From Micromonospora craniellae (lineage in GTDB: Bacteria; Actinomycetota; Actinomycetes; Mycobacteriales; Micromonosporaceae), in assembly GCF_014764405.1 (NCBI RefSeq), contig NZ_CP061725.1, positions 2,914,001 to 2,978,000 on the forward strand: a stretch of DNA of 64,000 nucleotides, written 5' to 3'. Numbering within the stretch: position 1 is the stretch's first letter; each line of letters begins with the position of its first letter. Shown here one piece after another: positions 1 to 7,964 of this stretch. A model generated the notes under the pieces. That model did not search any database. It saw only the letters and a list, made by a program, of their open reading frames with translations, and was not told the DNA's origin. The position numbers were made by a program, and so were the translations under genes.

Positions 1-219
1 CGGCCCTGCGAGGCGGATGATCTGCAGTGGGTCGAGGTCGTGTTCCTGCCAGGACGGCGGGATGTCACCGAAGGCCTCACGCTGGTGCACCCACCCCAAC
101 GTGGCGATGGCGCGATCCTCACATCGTCCGCCGCCCTCCATCGTCTCCAACACGTGTCTCTCTTCCTCGGTCACATCCGACGGGATGGGGTGCTGCCGGA
201 TGAACTCGGTGTGCACCAC
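1..219 (-). CDS. Hypothetical protein, 3' end off the window edge
   Basis: An open minus-strand frame of 73 codons enters from the left edge. It begins with two adjacent GTG codons (219 and 216); an in-frame TGA lies 42 bases further upstream. The visible product contains HTEFIRQHPIPSDVTEEERHV and ends with DPLQIIRLAG at the edge. Composition is that of a soluble protein rather than an arginine-rich antisense frame. I recognise no family and cannot see the C-terminus. Coding status rests on the open frame and plausible composition only. Confidence 0.45.
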   Translation of the reverse strand, partial: MVHTEFIRQHPIPSDVTEEERHVLETMEGGGRCEDRAIATLGWVHQREAFGDIPPSWQEHDLDPLQIIRLAGP

Positions 220-590
220 CGCCGCGGGGGCAGGACCAGTGCATGGCGATCAACCAACCGATCACCGAATCCGCCCATTGAAGCTCATCCAACACCACAA
301 TGATCCACAGCGAGTGACATTCAGGTGACCAGCGATCACCAGTGATCGACGTCTGTCATAGTACCGAAGCGGAGCGCGGGCTATCTCAGGGCCGGATGAG
401 GCACCACAGTGCGCGCCGCCCGGCACGTGTTCGGCGATGCGTCATCGGCTCCGTTCTCCGTACTCCGATACCCGAGCGGTCGCGGCCTTTGACTGCTGCC
501 TGCGCAGCACGGTGCTGACAGCGACGCGGTGGGCGCGCGGAGCCGAGGAACTGTCCGGCAGCGAGGACGCGCATGGTGTCGGCAACCGCC
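220..590. other. Intergenic region without a supportable gene
   Basis: Between the partial gene at the left edge and the end of the GNAT gene I see only arginine- and proline-rich short frames typical of antisense GC-rich DNA. No convincing tRNA, terminator with a T-run, or ribosome site was found. Promoter elements for the leftward gene may lie here, but I cannot define them. Confidence 0.4.
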
Positions 591-1250
591 TCATGGCCTC
601 TCCACGGCGCGGCCTGGCTGATGGTCTGCCGTCGGAGCCCGGACCGGCCAGGCACCGGTCGTCGTGGTGTCACGGTGCGCAGGGCGGTGCATCTGGTGCA
701 GGGTGAGTCCGTCGGCGGGTGTGATCGCGTTTGCGGGCTGGTAGCCGTTGCGGGTGAGCAGGCGCTGCCCGGCCGCGAGCGTGACGGTCCAGCAGGGCAT
801 GGTGAGGTGATCGATGCGGCTGTGTACCTGCGCCATCAGTGCCTGGCCTCGGCCGGTTCCTTGGAACGGTGGGCGTACGGCGAGGTAGGCGAGGTGGTGG
901 TGTGCCTCGTCGGGCTGAGCGGCAGCGAGCAGATCGTGCACCGCCGCGAAGCGGTCGGTGTGCGGGCCGGCGGCCTCGGCGAGACGCGCGGCGTAGTCGG
1001 CCGGGGGCGGCAGCGGCCCGTACCGGCGTAAGCAGACGCTGGCGGCGCTCCAATCGTCGACGAGGTGGACCTCGCCGTAGAACATGGCGTGCTCTACCCA
1101 TATCGCGGCGACTGCGGCCAGGACGCGGGCCCGCCGCGCGTCGTCGGGCACCAGCCACTCGGCGAGCGGGCTGGGATGCAACGCCTCGGCGATCACCTCT
1201 GCGGCATCAGCCCTTTCCGTCCATCTGGCGGCCCTGATCCGGTACCCCAC
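591..1250 (-). CDS. GNAT family N-acetyltransferase
   Basis: Predicted 219-residue acetyl-CoA-dependent N-acetyltransferase; substrate unknown. The acetyl-CoA loop is visible as VRPPFQGTGRGQALM (the Q-x-x-G-x-G/A pattern) in the second half, preceded by a beta strand HHHLAYLAV. The start chosen is a GTG at 1250 because AAGGAG lies six bases upstream; the open frame extends 54 codons further, but that part is proline/threonine-rich and probably untranslated. It is the last gene of the leftward operon, 158 bases after the lipoprotein gene. Family assignment is solid; the physiological role is unknown. Confidence 0.75.
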   Translation of the reverse strand: MGYRIRAARWTERADAAEVIAEALHPSPLAEWLVPDDARRARVLAAVAAIWVEHAMFYGEVHLVDDWSAASVCLRRYGPLPPPADYAARLAEAAGPHTDRFAAVHDLLAAAQPDEAHHHLAYLAVRPPFQGTGRGQALMAQVHSRIDHLTMPCWTVTLAAGQRLLTRNGYQPANAITPADGLTLHQMHRPAHRDTTTTGAWPVRAPTADHQPGRAVERP

Positions 1251-1408
1251 CTCGTTCTCCTTCGCTGTCGTCGGTCCGCCGCGAGACGGCGTGCTGGTGT
1301 GGGTGGCCGGCGGCAGCGCAACGGGGGCGGTCCGCTGCCGCAGGCCGGGAGACCAGCCGTCGCCTGCTGCTCGGGTCCAGGTGCGGCGGCTGGTCAGGTC
1401 TTCACCCG

Positions 1409-2290
1409 TCACCTGGCGGCGGGTGGTGTGGCGGTGTCGGTGGTGTGGCCTCGCGTCAGGATGAGCACGTGCGAGAACAGGCCCGGCTTGATGCCGCTGA
1501 TGCGTTCGTGCGCGGCGAGCAACTCCCCCGTGCTCGGGTCGATGACCAGCACGGTGGTAGATCCCTCGGCGGTGACACGAAACGCCAGGCCGGTGCGGCC
1601 GGCGAGGTCGGTCGTTGGGCCGCCGTAGGTGATGCCGGGGATCCGCGCGAGCACGCGTAGTGCCGTGGCCCGCTGGGCGTGGTTGAGGTGTTGGCTGGTG
1701 GCCAGGCCGATGACACCACCGGCGAGCAGTCTCGGGTAGGCGGGCTCGCCGGCGAGCTCGGCTGGCACCAGCAGCCTGGCCAACCGTGCTGGGTCGGCCG
1801 GGACCGGCTCGGGGAGATACGGGTGCATGCCTTGGGGCGGGTGTCGGTGTGTGGTCGGGGTGGCGTGGTCGAACAGGGATCGCTCATCGGGTCGTGGTTG
1901 GTGCTCCACACCCGCCAGGTCCGGTGCCCGACGGGTGACCTCACGGCCGGATCCGTCCGCGTGCCGCCACCGTCGGACGTCGCTGCGGACGATCCTGTTC
2001 GTCGCGCGGGCCCACATTTGCAGGTGCAGGTAGGTGTAGGGCAGCTCGGTGGTGGTGTCGTCGGGTGTCGCGCTGATGGTGGTGGCGAGCAGGTCCAGGC
2101 GTTGCTGGGCGGTGAGACCGGCGGTGGTGGCGGCCGTGGGTGGGAAGGTGGCCGGCTGCGGTGACGCTGGCGGGGTGGTGTCCGGTCCTGAGGGTGCGGT
2201 GCCGTTGTTCAGGCATGCGGTGAGCAGGACGAGGCTGCCGCCGAGTAGCGCGGTGAGCAGGCGGCGGGCCGGGAGGATCAGGTGGGTCAT
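1409..2290 (-). CDS. Secreted lipoprotein, CU044_5270-like
   Basis: 293-residue predicted lipoprotein. It has an Arg-containing n-region, a hydrophobic stretch LLTALLGGSLVLL and the lipobox LLTAC, with the lipidated Cys at about residue 26. A Pro/Thr-rich linker follows. The C-terminal half, with RATALRVLARIPGITYGG followed by a strand ending VIDPSTGELLAA, resembles actinomycete CU044_5270-type exported proteins of unknown function (resemblance by eye). The ATG at 2290 lies 15 bases after the methyltransferase stop at 2306, so the two are probably cotranscribed. It likely sits on the outer face of the membrane. Confidence 0.8.
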   Translation of the reverse strand: MTHLILPARRLLTALLGGSLVLLTACLNNGTAPSGPDTTPPASPQPATFPPTAATTAGLTAQQRLDLLATTISATPDDTTTELPYTYLHLQMWARATNRIVRSDVRRWRHADGSGREVTRRAPDLAGVEHQPRPDERSLFDHATPTTHRHPPQGMHPYLPEPVPADPARLARLLVPAELAGEPAYPRLLAGGVIGLATSQHLNHAQRATALRVLARIPGITYGGPTTDLAGRTGLAFRVTAEGSTTVLVIDPSTGELLAAHERISGIKPGLFSHVLILTRGHTTDTATPPAAR

Positions 2291-2305
2291 GGTGGGTCGT
2301 GCCCT

Positions 2306-3058
2306 TCAGGTGCGCTCGCGGGCGTGGATGACCCGGGATTCGTAGCGGCCCAGTAGTACGCGGGGGTCGGTCATGAGGTGGGCGAATCGGTCCGCGTCCG
2401 CGTCCGTGATGTCCAGGTGGGGGCGCAGGTGGGTGACGATGTCGGCGAGCAGTCGGCATCCGGGGCCGGCGCCGGTCCAGGTTTCGGTGCCGGTGTGGAT
2501 GCAATGCTCCGCGAGGCCGTGGCTCATCAGCAGAGCGCCAGGGTCGGCGGTCCAGGTCGCGCCGTGCGGGCCGGTGAGGGCGTGGTGGACCTGCTGCATG
2601 ACGGCGTGGATCAGGGTGCCGGCCTCGTCGTCGGGGGTCCGGTGGATCCGGGGCGGGGTGGGGGTGATGTCGGCGAGGACGAGCCAGCCGCCCGGGCATA
2701 GGCGGACGATCATCTGCTCGATGACGTCTGCGGGGTCGTGCAGGGTGCCGTGGGGCCAGCGGGCGATGATGTGGTCGTATCTGGCGGCCTGGCCGGGCAG
2801 GAGGTCACGGTTCGGGTCGCGTCGCTGGACGTCGACGACGGGGGTGCCGGTGAGGCGGCTGGTTTCGGCGTCGACGGCGGTGACGGACCCGTAGCGGCCG
2901 ACGAGCTCGGCGAGGCGGGCGGTGATCTCGCCGGCACCGGCGCCGATCTCCAGCACCCGTTGGTTGGTTGTGATGTCGAGGCGGTCCAGGACTGTGTCGA
3001 TGCATGGGATGAGCAGTTGTTGCGGCGGGCTGGAATGGGTCGGCAGCGTGGTTGTCAT
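2306..3058 (-). CDS. Class I SAM-dependent methyltransferase
   Basis: 250-residue Rossmann-fold methyltransferase. Motif I is VLEIGAGAGEIT near residue 35; the acidic motif II (TAVDAE) and post-I strands follow, and a PGGWLVLADI strand appears near residue 125. The C-terminal region, ending LMTDPRVLLGRYESRVIHA, resembles the end of the second methyltransferase at 7136-7951 (LMDPELMLSGYLMHTTTG), so the two look paralogous. Substrate is unknown. It lies downstream of the ABC transporter and two small coupled genes, and just upstream of the lipoprotein gene. Confidence 0.87.
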   Translation of the reverse strand: MTTTLPTHSSPPQQLLIPCIDTVLDRLDITTNQRVLEIGAGAGEITARLAELVGRYGSVTAVDAETSRLTGTPVVDVQRRDPNRDLLPGQAARYDHIIARWPHGTLHDPADVIEQMIVRLCPGGWLVLADITPTPPRIHRTPDDEAGTLIHAVMQQVHHALTGPHGATWTADPGALLMSHGLAEHCIHTGTETWTGAGPGCRLLADIVTHLRPHLDITDADADRFAHLMTDPRVLLGRYESRVIHARERT

Positions 3059-3166
3059 GGAGTTCCTCCTGCGATGGGTGATGCCGGCGGCATCAGGTGC
3101 GGGCAGTGGTCGTAGCGGGGCGGTCGGCTTGTCGCTGCGGCGGGGCGGTGGTGGTGGTTGTTCCGG

Positions 3167-3523
3167 TCATGGCTGGTAGACCGCGGCGGCGGGTACCGGG
3201 GGCCGCCAGCGCAGCTCCAGGTGGTGAGGTGTGTGGACGAGGGCGTGGTCGACCATGCGGAGCAGGTGCTGACGCAGGTCGGCCCGGGTCGACTGGTGCC
3301 ACCGGTGGTAGGTGATGAAGGGCCGTTCGGTGGCGGTGCGACGGTCGTACGCGGCGGCGTGCCCGACGACAAGGGCCTCCAGGTGCTGCGCGTCGTAGAG
3401 GGTGAAACAGAAGCAGACGTAGAAGCGTCGGCGTGCGCAGGTGTGGGGCTGGAGGAGTTGCCAGCAGGTAGTGCAGCGGGCCAGGTCGGTAAGTAGCCAC
3501 AGGCTGGTGTCGTCGTCGGTCAC
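3167..3523 (-). CDS. Small Cys-containing hypothetical protein
   Basis: 118-residue protein from a GTG at 3523 that overlaps the stop of the preceding 70-codon frame as GTGA, the same coupling pattern used by its neighbours. The N-terminal third carries Cys in C-x2-C-x9-C and C-x-C arrangements (ARCTTCWQLL, HTCARRRFYVCFCF), which could bind a metal. The rest is His/Arg-rich with no recognised domain. The open frame runs further upstream, but that part is antisense-like and overlaps the ABC gene. Function unknown; coupling suggests it belongs to the transporter operon. Confidence 0.6.
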   Translation of the reverse strand: MTDDDTSLWLLTDLARCTTCWQLLQPHTCARRRFYVCFCFTLYDAQHLEALVVGHAAAYDRRTATERPFITYHRWHQSTRADLRQHLLRMVDHALVHTPHHLELRWRPPVPAAAVYQP

Positions 3524-3732
3524 GGCGTCACCGGCGGGTGGGCGGTGGTGGGTGGGGTGGTTGGCGACGGTGTTCGGGTCAGCGTCGCCAACCACCCGCC
3601 GCCACCCGCGGCGCGGTGTGCGGTGCGGGTGGCGGTGTCCACCGGGCGCGGCCGGGCCGTCGCGCCGGGCGGACGGTGGCGAGGCTCGGGGGTGACCTCG
3701 CCGAGCCGGTGATGATCTTCGAAGTAAGTCAT
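3520..3732 (-). CDS. Possible small coupled protein (70 aa)
   Basis: A 70-codon frame whose ATG (3732) overlaps the stop of the fused ABC ATPase gene as ATGA, and whose own stop overlaps the next GTG as GTGA. This perfect nesting is the main evidence that it is translated. The product begins MTYFEDHHRLGEV and is then Pro/Thr/Arg-rich with no recognisable domain or membrane segment. It might instead be a short bridge that carries ribosomes to the next gene. I do not recognise it. Confidence 0.4.
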   Translation of the reverse strand: MTYFEDHHRLGEVTPEPRHRPPGATARPRPVDTATRTAHRAAGGGGWLATLTRTPSPTTPPTTAHPPVTP

Positions 3733-5240
3733 GACGGTGTCGGTGTGGCGGTCGGGACGGTGAGCAGGTCGTGTAGGTCGGTGGGGTACTCGCGGATGTC
3801 GGCCGTGATGACGTGGCGGACGACGCGAGCACGGTCCAGGACGGCGATGTCATGGGCGACCTGGCAGGCCAGGGCGAGGTTCTGCTCGGCGAGCAGAACG
3901 GCGGTACCGTCGGCGGCGAGGCCGGTGATGATCGCGGCGAGCTGCCCGACGACGGCGGGGGCAAGTCCCTCGGACGGCTCGTCGAGCAGCAGCACGTCGG
4001 GGGCCGCGAGTAGTGCGCGGGCCAGGGCGAGCATCTGCTGCTCGCCGCCGGAGAGCTGGTGGGGCCGGTGATGGCGTCGCTCGGCCAGGGCGGGGAACAG
4101 GTCGAGTACCTGCCGGGCGTCGACGGCCCTGGTGCGGGTGGGGTGCGGTCGGGGCAGTGCGAGGTGCTCGTCGACGGTGAGTCCGGCGAACAGACGGCGG
4201 CCTTGGGGGACCATGCCGAGGCCGGCGCGGGCGCGGCGGCGGGTGTCGCAGCCGGTCAGGTTCTGCCCGTGTAGGACGATGTCAGTGCCAGGCTCGGCGG
4301 GGTGCAGGCCGGCGATGGTGTTGATCAGGGTGGTTTTGCCGGCGCCGTTGCGGCCGACGACCGCGGTCACCCGTCCGGCCGGCGCGTCGAGGGTGATGTC
4401 GGTGAGCACCGGCGCGCCGGTGTAGCCGGCGCTCAGGTTGCGCACGCGCAGGACCGGCGTCCCCGTCACGGCGGCCGTGGTGGTCGAGCTGGCGGGTGCG
4501 GGGCTGGTGGGAGCGTCGGCGCCGAGGTAGGCACGGCGCACGTCGGGGTGTTCGCGGATCGCTGTGGGGGTGCCGGTGGTGATGTGCTGGCCGTGGTGCA
4601 GGACGGTGATGGTGTCGCAGGTGGCGGCGACGAAGTCGAGGTTGTGGTCGACCAGCAGCACCGTGATGTCAGCCGGGAGGGTACGGATCAGTGCGGTGAG
4701 GTCGGTGATCTCGCTCGTGGAAAGGCCGGCGGAGGGTTCGTCGAGCAGGAGCAGCCGGGGCCGGGCGGCGAGCGCGACGGCGATCTCCAGGCGGCGTTGA
4801 TCGCCGTAGGCGAGCTGGCCGGCGGGCCGATCGGCGTGCGCGGTGAGGCCGACCTGGGCCAACGCCTCGTACGCGGCGGCCATTGCGCGAGAATCGGTGC
4901 GTAGGCCGGCCAGGCGCTGGCCGGGCACCGCGAGCAGCACATTCTGTAGGGCGGTGAGCGGGCGGGCCAGCGCCGGGTGTTGCCAGGTGCGGGCGATCCC
5001 GGCCCGGGCGCGGCGGTGCGCCGGCCAGCGTCCGATGTCGTGTCCGGCGTAGTGGACGCGGCCGGAGGTGGGGCGCAGGGTGCCGGCGATGAGGTGCAGC
5101 AGCGTGGACTTACCGGCGCCGTTGGGGCCGATGACCGCGTGTCGGGCCCCGGGATCCAGGTCGACGCTGACGTCGTCGACGGCCCGTCGGGCGCCGTAGG
5201 AGCGGCTGACGGTCTCCAGGCGGAGGAGCGCGCTGGTCAT
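3729..5240 (-). CDS. Fused LivG-LivF-type ABC transporter ATPase
   Basis: 503-residue protein with two complete ABC ATPase domains, which energises the LivHM-like permease. Domain 1 (about residues 5-240) has Walker A GPNGAGKST, a degenerate signature AYGDQRRLEIA and Walker B LLLLDEPSAGL, and looks LivG-like. Domain 2 (about 265-495) has Walker A GRNGAGKTT, signature LSGGEQQMLALARAL and Walker B LLLDEPSEGLAP, and looks LivF-like. An Ala/Thr/Pro linker joins them. In branched-chain amino acid transporters these are normally separate proteins. The start ATG at 5240 overlaps the LivM-like stop (ATGA); upstream in-frame sequence is antisense-like. Confidence 0.93.
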   Translation of the reverse strand: MTSALLRLETVSRSYGARRAVDDVSVDLDPGARHAVIGPNGAGKSTLLHLIAGTLRPTSGRVHYAGHDIGRWPAHRRARAGIARTWQHPALARPLTALQNVLLAVPGQRLAGLRTDSRAMAAAYEALAQVGLTAHADRPAGQLAYGDQRRLEIAVALAARPRLLLLDEPSAGLSTSEITDLTALIRTLPADITVLLVDHNLDFVAATCDTITVLHHGQHITTGTPTAIREHPDVRRAYLGADAPTSPAPASSTTTAAVTGTPVLRVRNLSAGYTGAPVLTDITLDAPAGRVTAVVGRNGAGKTTLINTIAGLHPAEPGTDIVLHGQNLTGCDTRRRARAGLGMVPQGRRLFAGLTVDEHLALPRPHPTRTRAVDARQVLDLFPALAERRHHRPHQLSGGEQQMLALARALLAAPDVLLLDEPSEGLAPAVVGQLAAIITGLAADGTAVLLAEQNLALACQVAHDIAVLDRARVVRHVITADIREYPTDLHDLLTVPTATPTPS

Positions 5241-6229
5241 GTCCGCCTCCTCGGGAATCGGGTGGTGAGGCCGGTGAGGCGGTGCCGGGGCAGGTAGGCC
5301 AGCAGGAGGAAGGCCAGGCCGAGCAGGGTGGGTCCGTGGCCGCCGAGCAGTCCGCCGACCCAGTCCCGGGCCGCGACCAGGAGGATCGCTGCGGCGCAGG
5401 CGCCGGTCATGCTGCCGGTTCCGATGAGCGCGGCGGCGAGGGCGAGGGCGGAGACGCCCATGGCCGCGTCGGCGGGCGAGACGTACCGGGTGACCGCGAT
5501 GGCCAGGGCTCCGGCCGCCCCGGCGATCCCCCCGGCGATCGTGTACGCGGCGAGCAGCAGCCGACCGGTGTGCTGCCCGGCTGCCTGCACCCGGGGTTCG
5601 TGGGCGGCGATGCCGCGCAGCAGCAGGGCGAAGCGGGTCCGGACGACAACGGCGACGGCCGCGCCGATGAGCAGGGTGCAGGCCAACACGTAGAGATACA
5701 CCCAGCCGGGCCGCACCATCGCCGGTAGGCCGGGCATGGCCACGACGGGCGGGGCGTGGACACCTTCGCTGCCGCCCGGCGCCCACTGGTTCGCGGCGGC
5801 GTGGATGAGCTCACCCAGACCGAAGGTGACCATGAGGAACGTGGTCCCCCGTGCCCGCACCGCCAGGACGCCGGTCATGGCTGCCGCGACTGCCCCGGCG
5901 GCGGCAGCCGCGAGCAACTGGACCGGGCCGAGGCTGGTCAGTGTGGCGACGTTGGCTGCGGTGTAGGCGCCGACGACCAGGTAGGCGGCCTGGCCCAGCG
6001 GCGCGAGCCCGGCGAGGCCGGCCAGGAGTTGGGCGCTCATCGCGAGGACGGCCATGACCAGTGCGGTGGCGGCAAGCGAGACGAGGTAGGCGTTGACCAG
6101 CCACGGCAACGCCACCGCCGCCGCCAGACCCACCGCCCCGGCGGTGGGCAGGCTCCAGGACGGCAGGAGACCTGGGCGACGGGTCGGGGTTCCCGTGGGG
6201 ACGGGTGTGGGGGTGAGGGTGCTGGTCAT
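5237..6229 (-). CDS. LivM-like branched-chain amino acid/amide ABC permease
   Basis: 330-residue polytopic permease with about eight to ten hydrophobic segments and the family pattern of LivM (AMSAQLLAGLAGLAPLGQAAYLVVGAYTAA, where the canonical motif reads G-x-x-S-x-G-x-A). It should pair with the LivH-like subunit in the cytoplasmic membrane. The N-terminus is a short Thr/Pro-rich tail before the first helix. Start ATG 6229 overlaps the LivH-like stop by ATGA, and its own stop overlaps the ATPase start, so translation is coupled through all three. Substrate class (branched-chain amino acid, urea or amide) cannot be decided from sequence. Confidence 0.93.
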   Translation of the reverse strand: MTSTLTPTPVPTGTPTRRPGLLPSWSLPTAGAVGLAAAVALPWLVNAYLVSLAATALVMAVLAMSAQLLAGLAGLAPLGQAAYLVVGAYTAANVATLTSLGPVQLLAAAAAGAVAAAMTGVLAVRARGTTFLMVTFGLGELIHAAANQWAPGGSEGVHAPPVVAMPGLPAMVRPGWVYLYVLACTLLIGAAVAVVVRTRFALLLRGIAAHEPRVQAAGQHTGRLLLAAYTIAGGIAGAAGALAIAVTRYVSPADAAMGVSALALAAALIGTGSMTGACAAAILLVAARDWVGGLLGGHGPTLLGLAFLLLAYLPRHRLTGLTTRFPRRRT

Positions 6230-7104
6230 GCGGGCCGTCCCGGGAGTGCGGTGCGCTGCCGGATGGTGAGCGCGGCGAGCATGGCGGCAGCGAGCAGGAA
6301 CGCGGCAGCGCCAGGGACGAGGGCGACGCCGAGGGTGAGGGCCTGTCCGACGCCGAGTGCGGCGAGCAGCGCGCCGCGGATGCTGCCGAGTCCACCGACG
6401 ACGCAGACGATCAGCGAGTACACCAAGATCGTGGTGTCCACCCCTGGTGCCGGGCCGATGACCGGGGCCCCGAGGACCCCGGCGGTGACCGCGAGGACTC
6501 CCCCGCCGACCATCACGCCGGTCCGGACGATGCCGGTGCGTAGGCCGGTGGCGGCGGCCATGCCCGGGTCGGCGACCACCGCGCGGAGGACCGCGCCGGT
6601 GCGGGACCGCTCGACGAGCCAGAACATCCCCACCACCATCGCGAGGCCGACGGCGATGAAGCCCAGCCGGTAGACCGGGTACTGGTAGTCGCCCAGGCCG
6701 ACCGACCCGGCGACCGCCCGGGGCGGGTCGACCATGCGCGGCTCGGCGCCGAACACCAGGCTGAATTGGTCGGCGGCGATGTAGGCGATACCGAGCGTCG
6801 CCAGCACCTGATCGAGTGGCCGGTCGGTGAGGGGGCGTACGGCTGCGGCAAGTCCCGCTCCCCCGAGGACGCCCACCGCCAGAGCGACGCCGAGGGCGAG
6901 GGCGAGGCCGGTCCAGGCGTCGTCGGCGAGGTGCCAGGCGAGGTAGGCGCCGGCGAGGTAGAGGGTGCCGTGGGCCATGGAGAACACCCCGGCCACGCCG
7001 AAGATCAACGTCAGCCCGGCGGCGATGACGAACAGCAGCAACCCGTATGCGACGCCGTCCAGCGCGGTGATCGTGTAGGGATTGACGAGCCTGTCCCAGC
7101 CCAC
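6226..7104 (-). CDS. LivH-like branched-chain amino acid/amide ABC permease
   Basis: 292-residue inner-membrane permease of the LivH family. It begins with the typical ITALDGVAYGLLLFVIAAGLTLIFG segment followed by GVFSMAHGTLYLAGAYLAW, and carries VVGGLGSIRGALLAALGVG near the C-terminus, the usual cytoplasmic loop that contacts the ATPase. About eight membrane segments are visible. It starts 31 bases after the methyltransferase stop and overlaps the LivM-like gene by four bases. The length is normal for the family. Confidence 0.93.
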   Translation of the reverse strand: MGWDRLVNPYTITALDGVAYGLLLFVIAAGLTLIFGVAGVFSMAHGTLYLAGAYLAWHLADDAWTGLALALGVALAVGVLGGAGLAAAVRPLTDRPLDQVLATLGIAYIAADQFSLVFGAEPRMVDPPRAVAGSVGLGDYQYPVYRLGFIAVGLAMVVGMFWLVERSRTGAVLRAVVADPGMAAATGLRTGIVRTGVMVGGGVLAVTAGVLGAPVIGPAPGVDTTILVYSLIVCVVGGLGSIRGALLAALGVGQALTLGVALVPGAAAFLLAAAMLAALTIRQRTALPGRPA

Positions 7105-7135
7105 GACACCCTCCCTTCTTCGTCTCGGGGATTGG

Positions 7136-7951
7136 TCAGGCGGTGGTGGGGCGGCGGCCGGTGGTGGTGTGCATCAGGTAGCCCGACAGCATCAGCTCCG
7201 GGTCCATCAGCACCTTCCGCAACTCGGCCAGATCCTCACGGCTCATGCCGGCGGCGAGGAGTTGCGGCTCGCGTTGGATCGAGTTGGAGCGGTGCAGCAG
7301 GCAGATACCGGTGCCGCCGCGCCACAACCGGGACTCGATACGGCTGTCCACGTCGACCAGACCGGCGCGCCGCATCGCCTCCGGCGCCCGCTTCGCCCAG
7401 CCCATGTCCGCGCCCCGCGACTCACCGAAGGCCAGCAGGGCGTCCTGGAAGCGTTCGATCAGGGCGGTAGCGCGAGGGCTGGGGCTGGCGCGGATCATGT
7501 CGCGCCAGGTGCAGTCCCAGTCCGCCACCACCAACACCCCACCCGGCGCCAACGCCGCCATCAGCTGAGTGAGAACCTGGTCGCGTTCGGGCAGGTGCAT
7601 CAACACCAGACGAGCCACGATCGCCTGCTGCGCCCCCTCCACCTTCATCTGCCGAATGTCACCGGCCCGCACGGTCACGGTCGAGCCGGCGGTGATGTGG
7701 CGGGGGTCGAGGTCCACGGCGGTGACGTGTCCGCTCGGGGCGACCTGGTCGGCCAGCCAGGCGGTCAGCGTGCCCGCCCCGGCGCCGATGTCGGTGACCT
7801 TCCAGCCCGGTCCGATGCCCAGCTCGAACAGGGTCCGGCGGGTGCCCGGGTCGAGGACCTCACCCAGATGGCGTAACTGGTGGGCGGCTTCGTCGGTGGC
7901 GTTGTCGAACATGTATCCGGCGGTCTGCCCGTCGGCGGTGGTCGTGGTCAT
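7136..7951 (-). CDS. Class I SAM-dependent methyltransferase
   Basis: 271-residue methyltransferase with motif I VTDIGAGAGTLT near residue 52, an acidic loop TAVDLDPRH, and LAPGGVLVVADWDC as the post-II strand. It sits between the substrate-binding lipoprotein (13 bases away) and LivH (31 bases), so it is transcribed with the transporter. It appears paralogous to the methyltransferase at 2306-3058. Having two such enzymes in a Liv-type operon is unusual and suggests the imported compound, or a signal derived from it, is methylated (inference). The acceptor is unknown. Confidence 0.9.
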   Translation of the reverse strand: MTTTTADGQTAGYMFDNATDEAAHQLRHLGEVLDPGTRRTLFELGIGPGWKVTDIGAGAGTLTAWLADQVAPSGHVTAVDLDPRHITAGSTVTVRAGDIRQMKVEGAQQAIVARLVLMHLPERDQVLTQLMAALAPGGVLVVADWDCTWRDMIRASPSPRATALIERFQDALLAFGESRGADMGWAKRAPEAMRRAGLVDVDSRIESRLWRGGTGICLLHRSNSIQREPQLLAAGMSREDLAELRKVLMDPELMLSGYLMHTTTGRRPTTA

Positions 7952-7964
7952 GATGGATCTCCGT

